Of a stretch of DNA of 64,000 nucleotides, positions 27,776 to 36,933 are shown one piece after another (the first letter of the stretch is position 1; each line of letters starts with the position of its first letter). The notes beneath the pieces were generated by a model. It had not been told where the DNA came from, ran no database searches, and saw only the letters and a list, made by a program, of their open reading frames with translations. The position numbers and the translations under genes are program-made. The stretch lies in the NCBI RefSeq assembly GCF_009915685.1, contig NZ_JAABLP010000003.1, one strand, 5' to 3'. Source of the DNA: Pannonibacter tanglangensis. Its GTDB lineage: Bacteria; Pseudomonadota; Alphaproteobacteria; Rhizobiales; Stappiaceae.

Positions 27776-27859
27776 GGAACCGGGGCCGGACCTTGTGTCC
27801 GGGGAGGAAACGGGAGCCGGCGCCCCGGCGTCAGGCTGCGAAGTGGAGGACATGCAGCC

Positions 27860-28384
27860 ATGCATGCACTGAAAACCCGCGTGGACCGCGCGCTGGGACT
27901 GTTTATTGCCGCCGTCTTTGCGGTGCTTGTTGCCTGCGTGGTCTGGCAGGTGTTCTCGCGGTACGTGCTGAACTCGCCCAGCACCGTCACCGACGAACTC
28001 GCCCGCTTCCTGTTCATGTGGATCGGCCTGATCGGCGCTGCCTACACGCTGGGTCAGCGCAAGCATCTGGCCATCGACGTCCTGCTGCAGATGGCCGGAC
28101 CGCAGAAGGCCCGCTGGCTCGCGCTGCTGGTCACCCTGCTGGTCGGCGTGTTCTCGGCCGTGGTGCTCATCTATGGCGGCGCGATGCTGATGCAGAAGAC
28201 GCTGGCCACCGGCCAGCTCTCGCCGGCCCTGCGCCTGCCGATGGGCTATGTCTACGGCGCCATTCCCCTCGCAGGCGCCATGATGGTGCTCTACTGCCTC
28301 GAGTTTGCCGCGGGCCTCGTCTCGGGCCGCATCCACCCCATCGACACCGAGGCCGAACCAGCGGCCGGCGGCCCCCTGACCTGA
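27860..28384 (+). CDS. dctQ: TRAP transporter small membrane subunit (DctQ family)
   Basis: 174 residues with four membrane helices. The DctQ patterns VVWQVFSRYVLNSPSTVTDELARFLFMWIGLIGAA and RKHLAIDVL are present. The ATG at 27860 has GGAGG ten bases upstream. The DctM gene follows after 10 bases. It starts the rightward arm of the hexuronate regulon. Confidence 0.93.
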   Translation: MHALKTRVDRALGLFIAAVFAVLVACVVWQVFSRYVLNSPSTVTDELARFLFMWIGLIGAAYTLGQRKHLAIDVLLQMAGPQKARWLALLVTLLVGVFSAVVLIYGGAMLMQKTLATGQLSPALRLPMGYVYGAIPLAGAMMVLYCLEFAAGLVSGRIHPIDTEAEPAAGGPLT

Positions 28385-28394
28385 GGCAAGTCCC

Positions 28395-29702
28395 ATGGAA
28401 CTCTTCAGCGCATTCGTCCTCTTCGGCGCCTTCGGCCTGCTCATGGTGCTGGGCGTGCCCGTCGCCTATGCCATCGGCATTGCCTCGGTCCTGACCTTCG
28501 GCATCTTCATGACGGTCGACCAGTCGATCTTCATCACGGCGCAGCAGATCGCGTCCGGCCTCGACAGCTTCACCCTGCTCGCCATCCCGTTCTTCATCCT
28601 GGCCGGCAACATCATGAACCGGGGCGGCATCGCCCTGCGCCTCATCGAGTTTGCCAAGGTGCTGGGCGGCCGGCTTCCCGGCTCGCTGGCCCACTGCAAC
28701 GTGCTCGCCAACATGATGTTCGGCGCCATCTCCGGCTCGGCCGTTGCGGCAGCCGCTGCGGTTGGCGGCGTGATGGCCCCCTTGCAGAAGAAGGAAGGCT
28801 ACGACCCGGCCTATTCGGCGGCCGTCAACATCGCCTCGTGCCCCACCGGCCTGCTCATCCCGCCGTCGACCACCTTCATCGTGTTCTCGCTGATCACGGG
28901 CGGCACCTCGATCGCGGCGCTGTTCGTCGCCGGCTACGTGCCGGGCATCCTCATGGGCATCGGCATCATGATCGTCGCCGGAATCATGGCCAAGAAGCGT
29001 GGCTATCCGGTGGCCCCGCGCCCCAGCACCAGCACGGTCATCGCCAAGACCGTCGATGCCTTGCTGCCGCTCAGCCTGATCCTTGTCATCATGGGCGGCA
29101 TCATCGGCGGCGTGTTCACCGCAACGGAAGCCTCCGCCATCGCGGTCGTCTACAGCCTGTTCCTGGCGCTGTTCATCTATCGCGAGATCAAGCTGCAGGA
29201 CCTGCCGTCCATCTTCCTCGACTCGGCCGTCACAACCTCCATCGTGCTGCTGATGATCGGCTGCTCCATCGCCATGTCCAAGGCGATGGCCTTTGCCGAC
29301 ATCCCCTTCGCCGTGTCGGATGCGCTGCTGGCGCTCTCCGAAAACCCGATCGTGCTGCTGCTCATCATCAACATCGCCCTGCTCGTGGTCGGCATGTTCA
29401 TGGACATGACACCGGCGCTGCTGATCTTCACCCCGATCTTCCTGCCGGTGGTCAAGGATCTCGGCATGGACCCGGTGCATTTCGGCGTGATGATGACCTT
29501 CAACCTCTGCATCGGCATCTGCACGCCGCCGGTGGGCTCCGCGCTCTTTGTCGGCTGCTCCGTTGCGAAGGTCTCGATCGCCCGCGTGATCAAGCCGCTC
29601 CTGCCGATGATTGCCATGCAGATCGCGGTCCTGATGCTCATCACCTATGTGCCGGAGCTGAGCCTGGCCCTGCCGCGCTGGCTCCTCGGCTACGGCGGCT
29701 GA
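28395..29702 (+). CDS. dctM: TRAP transporter large membrane subunit (DctM family)
   Basis: 435 residues with about twelve membrane helices. DctM signatures include GVPVAYAIGIASVL, SFTLLAIPFFILAGNIMNRGGIA, MFGAISGSAVAAAAAVGGVM and the end CTPPVGSALFVGC. It forms the sodium-driven permease with DctQ and receives substrate from DctP. A hairpin follows before the GH31 gene. Confidence 0.95.
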   Translation: MELFSAFVLFGAFGLLMVLGVPVAYAIGIASVLTFGIFMTVDQSIFITAQQIASGLDSFTLLAIPFFILAGNIMNRGGIALRLIEFAKVLGGRLPGSLAHCNVLANMMFGAISGSAVAAAAAVGGVMAPLQKKEGYDPAYSAAVNIASCPTGLLIPPSTTFIVFSLITGGTSIAALFVAGYVPGILMGIGIMIVAGIMAKKRGYPVAPRPSTSTVIAKTVDALLPLSLILVIMGGIIGGVFTATEASAIAVVYSLFLALFIYREIKLQDLPSIFLDSAVTTSIVLLMIGCSIAMSKAMAFADIPFAVSDALLALSENPIVLLLIINIALLVVGMFMDMTPALLIFTPIFLPVVKDLGMDPVHFGVMMTFNLCIGICTPPVGSALFVGCSVAKVSIARVIKPLLPMIAMQIAVLMLITYVPELSLALPRWLLGYGG

Positions 29703-29710
29703 CCTCGATG

Positions 29711-29743
29711 ACAGCAGGCCCGCAGTCGCGGTGCCTGCTGTCT
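29711..29743 (+). terminator. Hairpin between dctM and the GH31 gene
   Basis: A perfect 10-bp stem, GACAGCAGGC with GCCTGCTGTC, encloses a 13-base loop. No T-run follows, so it is more likely an RNA-stability or partial-termination element than a full terminator. Confidence 0.5.
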
Positions 29744-29813
29744 GCCACCTCCTGACCCTTTTCCGATCCCGCAGCGCCCGACGCCTGGCGCTGCCCCGCC
29801 TTGCGGAGTTCCC

Positions 29814-32222
29814 ATGAAGACGCTGCACGCCTTCCGCCTCGCCCGGACCCTTGACGCCGGCATCGAGCTTCTGGTCGAGAACCGTCACCTCCTCACCGTC
29901 TTCGTTCTGGAACCGCAGCTCTTCCGGGTTGTCCTGCGCAAGGATGGCCAGTTCCGCCTCGGCCGGTCCTGGTCCGTCGCGCCCAAGGCGGAAGGCAGCC
30001 TCACCCCGGCCGATGTCGCCTGGGAGGGCCGGTCGCGGCTGGATGTCTCGGGCTTTTCCTGCCCGCCCTTCACCGTCGAGGACCGTGGCGAGGCCGGGCT
30101 CGTGCTCTCCACCGACGCCCTGCGGCTGACCATCACCGCGCCCCTCACCTTCGTCTGGGAAGCCCGTCAGGCCGACGGCCGCTTCCTCGTCTTCGCCGAG
30201 GATCGCCCGACCGGCGCCTACATGCTGGACGTGAAGTCACACGCCCACGCCCATTACCTCAACCGCCGCAAGGGCGAGAAGGTCTATGGCCTCGGCGAGA
30301 AGGCCGGCGACCTGGAGCGCTCCGGCCGTCGCTACGAGATGCGCAATCTCGATGCCATGGGCTATGACGCGCGCACGACCGATCCGCTCTACAAGCACAT
30401 CCCGGTCACCATCACCCGCACGCCCGATGCCGGCACCTTCTCGGTCTTCTACGACAATCTGGCCGGGTGCTGGTTCGATCTCGGCAACGAGCTGGACAAC
30501 TACCACAAGCCCTACCGCAGCTATCGCGCCGAGGATGGCGATCTCGACTACTACATGCGCTGGTCACCTTCGGTTCTGGACGCGGTCAAGCATCATGTCC
30601 GCCTGACCGGCGGCACCGCCTTCCCGCCGCTGTGGAGCCTCGGCTACTCCGGCTCGACCATGCATTACACCGATGCCCCCAATGCCCAGGAGCAGCTCGA
30701 AGGCTTTGTCCGGCTCGTCGACGAGCACGACATTCCCTGCGACAGCTTCCAGCTCTCCTCCGGCTATTCGTCCATCGGTGCCAAGCGCTACGTCTTCACC
30801 TGGAACAGCGCCAAGGTGCCCGATCCGGCGGGTCTGGCCGCCACCTTCGCGGGCGCCGGCCTGCATCTGGCCGCCAACATCAAGCCCTGCCTGCTGCAGG
30901 ACCATCCGATGTACCAGGACGTCGCCGCGCGCGACCTGTTCATCAAGGACAGCGAGAGCGACGCCCCGTCCCGCTCCGTCTTCTGGGATGACGAAGGCTC
31001 GAACCTCGACTTCACCAACCCGGCGACCATCGCCTGGTGGCAGGGCAACATCGCCGACAAGCTGCTGCGCTACGGCATCAACTCGACCTGGAACGACAAC
31101 AACGAGTTCGAGGTCTGGGACAATCATGCCCGCTGCCACGGCTTCGGCGAGGAGATCGACGTCGGCCTGATCCGGCCGCTGCTGCCGGTGCTGATGACCC
31201 GCGCCAGCCATGAGGTGCAGGTGGCGCACCAGCCCGACACCCGCCCCTATCTGATTTCGCGCTCCGGCGCGCCCGGCCTGCAGCGCTACGCCCAGACCTG
31301 GACCGGCGACAACCGCACGGCCTGGGAGACGATCCGCTACAACATCCGCATGGGCCTCGGCATGTCCCTGTCCGGCCTCTACAACGTCGGCCACGACGTG
31401 GGCGGCTTTGCCGGCCCGAAGCCCGATCCGGAACTATTCGTCCGCTGGGTGCAGAACGGCATCTTCCATCCGCGCTTCACCATCCATTCCTGGAACGACG
31501 ACCACACGGTCAACGAGCCCTGGATGTATCCGAACGTGACGCCGCTCATCCGCGAGGCGATCAGGTTCCGCTACCGGCTGCTGCCTTATCTCTACACCGC
31601 GCTGCACCAGGCCGTGACCGCCGACGAGCCGATGCTGCGGCCGACCTTCCTCGACCATGAACACGACCCGCGCACCTTCGAGGAATGCGACGAGTTCCTC
31701 ATCGGCCGCGATCTTCTGGTCGCCAATGTCGTTGATCCGGGCGTGACCGAGCGCACCGTCTATCTGCCGCAGACCGACACCGGCTGGTGGGACTTCTGGG
31801 CCGGCAGCTGGCATGCGGGCGGCACCAGCGTCACCCTGCCGGTGACGCTCGCCTCCATGCCGCTCTTCGTCCGGGGGGGCGCGGTGCTGCCGCTGGCCGA
31901 TGATCTCAATCGCGCCCAGGCCGCCCGGGACACGTCCCGCACCTACGCCCTGTTCCCTGCCCCGGGGGCTGCGTCCGGTGTCAGCCTCGAGTATGCCGAT
32001 GACGGCTTTGCCGTCGATGCGCTCGAGGGCAACCACGCCCTTGTCCGCCTTGCCCTCACCTCGACGGCGTCCGAGATCCGTCTCGACGTCTCCCGCAGCG
32101 GGCGGCATGATCCGGCCTGGGCAGACGCCAGCTTCGTGCTTCCCGCCGGCGAAACCCGCCCCCTGATCCTGAACGGCGAGGCTGCCGCCTCCGGCATCTC
32201 CCGCCCCGTTCCCCGCGCCTGA
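29814..32222 (+). CDS. Glycoside hydrolase family 31 enzyme (alpha-glucosidase/alpha-xylosidase type), cytoplasmic
   Basis: 802 residues with no signal peptide. The GH31 order is clear: N-terminal beta-sandwich, KVYGLGEKAGDLERSG, PPLWSLGYSGSTMHY, the probable nucleophile in WNDNNEFE (near residue 427, where WxDMNEP is common) and the acid/base in TWTGDNRTAW (near 499), then FHPRFTIHSWN. It sits between dctM and uxuB with a 16-base gap to the latter, so it should split an alpha-linked sugar from an imported uronate-containing oligosaccharide. The exact sugar cannot be told from sequence. Confidence 0.9.
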   Translation: MKTLHAFRLARTLDAGIELLVENRHLLTVFVLEPQLFRVVLRKDGQFRLGRSWSVAPKAEGSLTPADVAWEGRSRLDVSGFSCPPFTVEDRGEAGLVLSTDALRLTITAPLTFVWEARQADGRFLVFAEDRPTGAYMLDVKSHAHAHYLNRRKGEKVYGLGEKAGDLERSGRRYEMRNLDAMGYDARTTDPLYKHIPVTITRTPDAGTFSVFYDNLAGCWFDLGNELDNYHKPYRSYRAEDGDLDYYMRWSPSVLDAVKHHVRLTGGTAFPPLWSLGYSGSTMHYTDAPNAQEQLEGFVRLVDEHDIPCDSFQLSSGYSSIGAKRYVFTWNSAKVPDPAGLAATFAGAGLHLAANIKPCLLQDHPMYQDVAARDLFIKDSESDAPSRSVFWDDEGSNLDFTNPATIAWWQGNIADKLLRYGINSTWNDNNEFEVWDNHARCHGFGEEIDVGLIRPLLPVLMTRASHEVQVAHQPDTRPYLISRSGAPGLQRYAQTWTGDNRTAWETIRYNIRMGLGMSLSGLYNVGHDVGGFAGPKPDPELFVRWVQNGIFHPRFTIHSWNDDHTVNEPWMYPNVTPLIREAIRFRYRLLPYLYTALHQAVTADEPMLRPTFLDHEHDPRTFEECDEFLIGRDLLVANVVDPGVTERTVYLPQTDTGWWDFWAGSWHAGGTSVTLPVTLASMPLFVRGGAVLPLADDLNRAQAARDTSRTYALFPAPGAASGVSLEYADDGFAVDALEGNHALVRLALTSTASEIRLDVSRSGRHDPAWADASFVLPAGETRPLILNGEAAASGISRPVPRA

Positions 32223-32238
32223 CGCAGAGGTGAAGTCC

Positions 32239-33723
32239 ATGTCCGTTTCCGCTCCCGCTGCTCCCGAGGTGACCCAGGTCGTGCGGGTCAAGACCGCCGC
32301 CTATGACCGCCAGATGCTGAAGCCGCGCATCCTGCATTTCGGCTTCGGCGCCTTCGCCCGCGCCTTCCTCTGCTCGATCCTCGACGAGACGCTGGACCAG
32401 GCCGGTCCCGGCGAGGCTGCCGACTGGGGCCTCGTCGCCGTGCGCCTCAATTCCGGCGCCGAGGAGCTCACGGCCCTCGATGCCACCGACCGCCGCTTCT
32501 GGGTTGCCGCCGCCGACGATGCCGGCATCGCGGCCCGGCGCATCGACTGTCTGGTCGCAACCTGCCATCCGGCCCGCGACGGACTGCCGGCGCTCTTTGG
32601 CCACTTCGTCCATCCGGACCTGTCGATCATCAGCCTGACCATCACCGAGAAGGGCTACTGCTCGCGCTCGGGCGCTCTCGACACGGCCCATCCCGGCATC
32701 GTCGCCGACCTCGCCTCCCCCCGCCAGCCCGGCACCGCCATCGGCGTCATCGTCGAAGGTCTCCGGCTGCGCCGCGACAGCGGCCTTCCGGGGGTCACCT
32801 TGCTGCCGCTCGACAACCTGCCGCACAATGGTGCGGTCACCCGGGCGACGGTGGTGAGCTATGCCCGCGCCCTTGACGAGCAGCTGGCCGAGTGGATTGC
32901 CCGGCACTGCACCTTCCCCTCGACCATGGTCGACCGCATCGTTCCCGCCCTCGACGAGCCGTCGAAACAGCTGCTGCGCGAGATCGGGTCGGACGACATC
33001 AACGGCATTGTCTGCGAGCCCTTCCGCCAGTGGGTCATCGAGGACGATTTTGTCGCGGGACGGCCTGATTTTGTCCGTGCGGGGGCGCAGTTTGTCGCGG
33101 ATGTGGCGCCCTTCGAGGCGATGAAACTGCGCATGCTGAACGGCTCGCATTCCTTCCTCGCCTATCTTGGTGCGCTGGCCGGAAAGGCGACGATTTCGGA
33201 CTGCATGGCCGATCCGCTCTTTGTTGCCGCCGCGGGACGGCTGATGATGAGCGAGCAGGCCCCGACCCTGAGCGGCCTACAAGGCATTGATCTCAAAGCC
33301 TATTCTGACGAACTCCTGGCCCGCTTCAGCAACAGCCGGCTGAAGCACCGCACCACCCAGATTGCCAATGACGGCTCGCAGAAGCTGCCGCAGCGCCTGC
33401 TCGTCTCGATCCGCTGGCATCTCGAGGCCGGCACGCCCTTCCCCCTCCTGACACAGGCCGTCGCGGGCTGGATGGCCTATGTCAGGGGTGAGGACGAGGC
33501 CGGGCAGGCCGTGCCGGTCAATGACCCGCTGGCACCGCGCTTTGCCGCGATCATCGCGACGACGTCTGATGGTCCGGACTATGTCTTTGGCATGCTTGGG
33601 CTTTCCGAGGTTTTCCCGCCCGAGCTCGCCGCCGATGCGCGGTTCCGCCCGGCCGTGATCGACAGCTATTGCCGCCTGCGTGAACAGGGCGTCCGCGCCT
33701 CGTTGACCGCCCTTCTCTCCTGA
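32239..33723 (+). CDS. uxuB: Mannitol dehydrogenase family: fructuronate reductase (D-mannonate oxidoreductase)
   Basis: 494 residues. The N-terminal Rossmann half (ILHFGFGAFARAFL) and the C-terminal catalytic pattern KLRMLNGSHS (K-x4-N-x2-H) mark the family. Family membership also allows mannitol or tagaturonate (UxaB) activity, but uxuA and uxaC beside it favour fructuronate to mannonate. The ATG at 32239 has GAGGTGAAG upstream; a GTG at 32230 overlaps that ribosome site. uxaC starts 24 bases later. Confidence 0.92.
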   Translation: MSVSAPAAPEVTQVVRVKTAAYDRQMLKPRILHFGFGAFARAFLCSILDETLDQAGPGEAADWGLVAVRLNSGAEELTALDATDRRFWVAAADDAGIAARRIDCLVATCHPARDGLPALFGHFVHPDLSIISLTITEKGYCSRSGALDTAHPGIVADLASPRQPGTAIGVIVEGLRLRRDSGLPGVTLLPLDNLPHNGAVTRATVVSYARALDEQLAEWIARHCTFPSTMVDRIVPALDEPSKQLLREIGSDDINGIVCEPFRQWVIEDDFVAGRPDFVRAGAQFVADVAPFEAMKLRMLNGSHSFLAYLGALAGKATISDCMADPLFVAAAGRLMMSEQAPTLSGLQGIDLKAYSDELLARFSNSRLKHRTTQIANDGSQKLPQRLLVSIRWHLEAGTPFPLLTQAVAGWMAYVRGEDEAGQAVPVNDPLAPRFAAIIATTSDGPDYVFGMLGLSEVFPPELAADARFRPAVIDSYCRLREQGVRASLTALLS

Positions 33724-33747
33724 CAGTTTCGCGAAGGCCTCCTGACA

Positions 33748-35157
33748 ATGCAGCCCTTCCTCGGCCCCGATTTCCTGCTCGCCACCCCCACCGCCCGCCG
33801 CCTCTACCATGAGGTCGCCAGCAGCCTGCCAATCATCGACTATCACAACCACCTGCCGCCCGATCAGATCGCCGCCGACACCACCTGGGACAGTCTCGGC
33901 CGCATCTGGCTGGAGGGCGATCACTACAAGTGGCGCGCGATGCGGTGGGCCGGAATTGACGAAAGGCGCATCACCGGCGAGGCAGATTTCCGCGAGAAGT
34001 ATGATGCCTTCGCAGCTATCATGCCGAAATTGCTGGGAAATCCGCTCTATCACTGGTCCCATCTGGAGCTTGCCCGCTACTTCGGACTGTCAGGAGCCGT
34101 GCTCAATTCCGGGTCCGCTGCCGCGATCTGGGACGCCGCCAACGCCGAACTCGGCAAGCCCAGCCACTCCGCCCGCGGCCTCCTCAGGCAAATGAAGGTC
34201 GAACTGGTCGGCACCACCGATGACCCCTGCGACAGTCTCGAGCACCACATCGCCCTCAAGGACGACCCGAGCCTCGGGTTCCGCATGGTGCCGAGCTTCC
34301 GGCCGGACAAGGCCTTCAAGATCGAGCTGGACGGATTCCCGAGCTACATCAGTCGCTTGGCATCTGTCGTCGGCCATCCGGTCCGCAGCTTCGAGGACCT
34401 GACCGGCGCGCTTGTCGCCCGCCTCGATCACTTCGTTGCCGCCGGCTGCGTCGCCACCGACCACGGCATCGAGATCCTGCGCGCCGGCAGCGATTGCGGC
34501 GCGGCGCGGCTTGATGGCATCCTGGGCAAACGCCTTGCAAATCAGAGCCTTGACGAGACCGAGATTGCCGATTTCCACGGCGCGGTGCTGGTCAGCCTCG
34601 GCCGTGCCTATGCCGCCCGCGGGCTGGTGATGCAGCTGCACATCGGCGCCACGCGCAACAACCGCACCGCCCTCTTCCGCCAGCTCGGCCCCGATGCCGG
34701 CGGCGATTCCATCGCCGACCGTCCGATCGCGGCAGAGCTGAATGCGCTGCTCGACCGGCTCGACAGGACTGGCTCGCTGCCCCGGACCATCCTCTATGCC
34801 CTTGATCCGACACGCAATGAGGTGATCGTGACGACTGCCGGCAACTTCCAGGACGGCAGCGTTCCGGGCAAGGTCCAGGCCGGATCCGGCTGGTGGTTCA
34901 ACGACCAGCTCGACGGCATGGAGCGCCAGATGACCCAGCTTGCCCAGATGGGCCTCATCTCCACCTTCGTCGGCATGCTGACAGACAGCCGCTCGTTCCT
35001 TTCCTTCCCCCGGCACGAGTATTTCCGCCGTCTTTTCTGCAACATGGTCGGCAACTGGGTGGAGACCGGACAGGTCCCGAACGACGCCGATCTCCTTGAC
35101 ACCCTGGTCCGGGACGTCTGCTACCGCAACGCCCGCAGCTGGTTTGTCGGCACATGA
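33748..35157 (+). CDS. uxaC: Glucuronate isomerase (uronate isomerase)
   Basis: 469 residues, the usual UxaC length. The opening FLLATPTARRLYHEVASSLPIIDYHNHLPP contains the metal-binding H-x-H, followed by the KWRAMRWAGI motif and the end FLSFPRHEYFRRLFCNMVGNWVETGQVP. It turns D-glucuronate into D-fructuronate for UxuB. It is the last gene of the rightward arm. Confidence 0.96.
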   Translation: MQPFLGPDFLLATPTARRLYHEVASSLPIIDYHNHLPPDQIAADTTWDSLGRIWLEGDHYKWRAMRWAGIDERRITGEADFREKYDAFAAIMPKLLGNPLYHWSHLELARYFGLSGAVLNSGSAAAIWDAANAELGKPSHSARGLLRQMKVELVGTTDDPCDSLEHHIALKDDPSLGFRMVPSFRPDKAFKIELDGFPSYISRLASVVGHPVRSFEDLTGALVARLDHFVAAGCVATDHGIEILRAGSDCGAARLDGILGKRLANQSLDETEIADFHGAVLVSLGRAYAARGLVMQLHIGATRNNRTALFRQLGPDAGGDSIADRPIAAELNALLDRLDRTGSLPRTILYALDPTRNEVIVTTAGNFQDGSVPGKVQAGSGWWFNDQLDGMERQMTQLAQMGLISTFVGMLTDSRSFLSFPRHEYFRRLFCNMVGNWVETGQVPNDADLLDTLVRDVCYRNARSWFVGT

Positions 35158-35265
35158 GATGGCCGGCCTCCGGGCAATCGGCTAAGGTCAGTTCCGGCTG
35201 CCCTCGCCGCATCACGCCGGTCTGCCAATCCTGACCGCACGCCTGCCGTTCGCCCGGAGACCATC

Positions 35266-35934
35266 ATGGACATTGCCTCTGCCTTGCTCGGCTTCAGCAT
35301 TGCTGCCGCCCTCCTGACCATGACGCCGGGCCTCGATACGGCCCTCGTCCTGCGCACGGCGACCGTGGAAGGGGCAAGGCCTGCCCTGATGGCAGGGCTT
35401 GGCATCGTCGCAGGCTGCCTCGCCTGGGGGCTCGCTGCCGCCCTCGGGCTCGGCGCCGTGCTGGCCGTGTCGCAGACGGCCTTCCGGGTCCTGCAGATCT
35501 GCGGTGCGCTCTATCTGATCTGGCTCGGCATCGGCATGATCCGCGCCGCGTTGCGCCGACCGGGCCAAACCGGGCCTGCAGGCGCAAACGCCGACGGGAC
35601 CATGGGCGCGGGCGCTGCAGATCGCGCAACGGCACCGTTGCGCTGGTTCTGGCGCGGTCTGGTCACGAACCTCCTCAATCCGAAGGTGGGCGTGTTCTAT
35701 GTCAGCTTCCTGCCGCAGTTCCTGCCGCAGGGTGTTGATGTTGCAGCCTTTTCCACCTTGCTTGCCGCCATGCACGCGGGGATGGGACTGGTCTGGTTCG
35801 CCTTGCTGATCGCGGCCACCCGTCCCCTCGCCCGCCTTCTGGCGCGTCCGGCCGTGACGCGCAGCCTCGACGGCCTGACCGGAGCCGTGCTGGTCGCGTT
35901 CGGTGTACGTCTGCTGGCGGGCGCGCGCTCCTGA
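35266..35934 (+). CDS. LysE/RhtB family amino-acid exporter
   Basis: 222 residues with six predicted membrane helices. The family opening LLGFSIAAALLTMTPGLDTALVLRTATVEGAR, the RVLQICGALYLIWLGIGMIR segment and the GLVTNLLNPKVGVFYVSFLPQF segment are all typical. It is a single gene with no obvious operon partner. The exported substrate cannot be predicted. Confidence 0.92.
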   Translation: MDIASALLGFSIAAALLTMTPGLDTALVLRTATVEGARPALMAGLGIVAGCLAWGLAAALGLGAVLAVSQTAFRVLQICGALYLIWLGIGMIRAALRRPGQTGPAGANADGTMGAGAADRATAPLRWFWRGLVTNLLNPKVGVFYVSFLPQFLPQGVDVAAFSTLLAAMHAGMGLVWFALLIAATRPLARLLARPAVTRSLDGLTGAVLVAFGVRLLAGARS

Positions 35935-36018
35935 CATTCGACAAAATGACAGAGGTCTTCACCAGCCATTAACCATAAAAGGCCAAGATTTCTTCGTCAG
36001 CCAGACGGGGGGTCTGCC

Positions 36019-36231
36019 ATGGTGGAACTGCGGAAGCGGCTTGTAACGCTCGATGATTTTTATTGCGCCGCCGAAGGATATACACATCTTCCGCCGCACA
36101 TCGTGACCCGGTTCCTGATCGAGACCTATCTCGTCGACCTTGATCTCATCAAGGACTTCGCTGCAGACCTTGACCATCGGCAGCGCATGCCGGCCGCTCC
36201 GGCGCGTCCCTACGCGGCGCTGGCCGCCTGA
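36019..36231 (+). CDS. Small hypothetical protein
   Basis: 70 residues, not recognised. It begins MVELRKRLVTLDDFYCAAEGY after a G-rich GGGGGG stretch that could serve as a ribosome site, has a helical, acidic middle (LIETYLVDLDLIKDF) and ends in an Ala-rich tail. Codon use in the first 40 residues is more AT-rich than the surroundings. A longer antisense frame covers the same bases but has no better support. Confidence 0.45.
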   Translation: MVELRKRLVTLDDFYCAAEGYTHLPPHIVTRFLIETYLVDLDLIKDFAADLDHRQRMPAAPARPYAALAA

Positions 36232-36375
36232 GGCGCGCAAGCCTCTCGCCCCAGTTCTCTCGTCCCGACTTCCGCGTCCCGGCTCAAGGCTACCGGCTCC
36301 CGGCCGACGCAGGTTCAGGCGCAAGGGTGTGCGAGGGCGTGCAAGGGTCGCAAGACGCGGCCGGCGCAGCCCGCC

Positions 36376-36933
36376 TCAGCCGATGGCCAGGGTCTCCGTC
36401 CCGTCGCCGGCGGTCTTGGCCTTGGCCATGTCGCTTGCATTCTTCAGCTCGGGCGGCCTGATCCCGCCCTGCCAGATCTTCTGGCGGTTGCGGATCTCGC
36501 GCGGAGCGGGACCGAAGTAGCTGGGTGTCTTCACGAAATCGCGCGGGTTGAGAATGACGTTGGACACCCGCTGATACAGGGCCTTGGCCGAGATCGGCTT
36601 GGACAGGAGCTCATGCACGCCGAGACGCCGGGCCTCGATGATGCGGCTGCGCTCCGTGTGGCCCGTGACCATGATGATCGGGATGTAGGCAAAGGGGTTG
36701 TTCGAGGTCCGGATCATGCGGACCATGTCCGCACCGTCGAGGATCGGCATGACCCAGTCGAGGATGAGAATGTCCGGGTTGGCGCGGTCCATTGCCTCCA
36801 GTCCCGACGCCCCGTCTTCGGCCTCGACGATGCGACGGGCTCCAAACCCCTGCAGCATCGTGCGCAGGATGGTGCGCATGTAGGCACTGTCCTCGACGAG
36901 CAGAAACGTCAGTGAGGCAAGATCCAGGCTCAC
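36376..36933 (-). CDS. Response regulator with receiver domain and short C-terminal extension
   Basis: 185 residues from a GTG at 36933, chosen because GGAGG lies six bases upstream and no similarity exists beyond it. The receiver has acidic LLVEDS, phospho-acceptor D59 in LILDWVMP, Thr in MVTGHTE and K112 in LSKPIS. The C-terminal 60 residues (ending in FGPAPREIRNRQ and a polar tail) carry no known output domain. No kinase is adjacent. Such stand-alone CheY-like proteins are common in alphaproteobacteria. Confidence 0.88.
   Translation of the reverse strand: MSLDLASLTFLLVEDSAYMRTILRTMLQGFGARRIVEAEDGASGLEAMDRANPDILILDWVMPILDGADMVRMIRTSNNPFAYIPIIMVTGHTERSRIIEARRLGVHELLSKPISAKALYQRVSNVILNPRDFVKTPSYFGPAPREIRNRQKIWQGGIRPPELKNASDMAKAKTAGDGTETLAIG

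Larger units (their letters stand above)
27336..27859. other. 524-base divergent control region of the hexuronate regulon, no gene seen
   Basis: It lies between dctP and dctQ and holds one near-perfect and about three weaker UxuR/ExuR-type palindromes (listed separately). A rightward T-run follows a short GC hairpin at 27601-27622. Short open frames in it have no ribosome site and no recognisable product. The length suggests long leaders or looping between operators. Confidence 0.75.
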
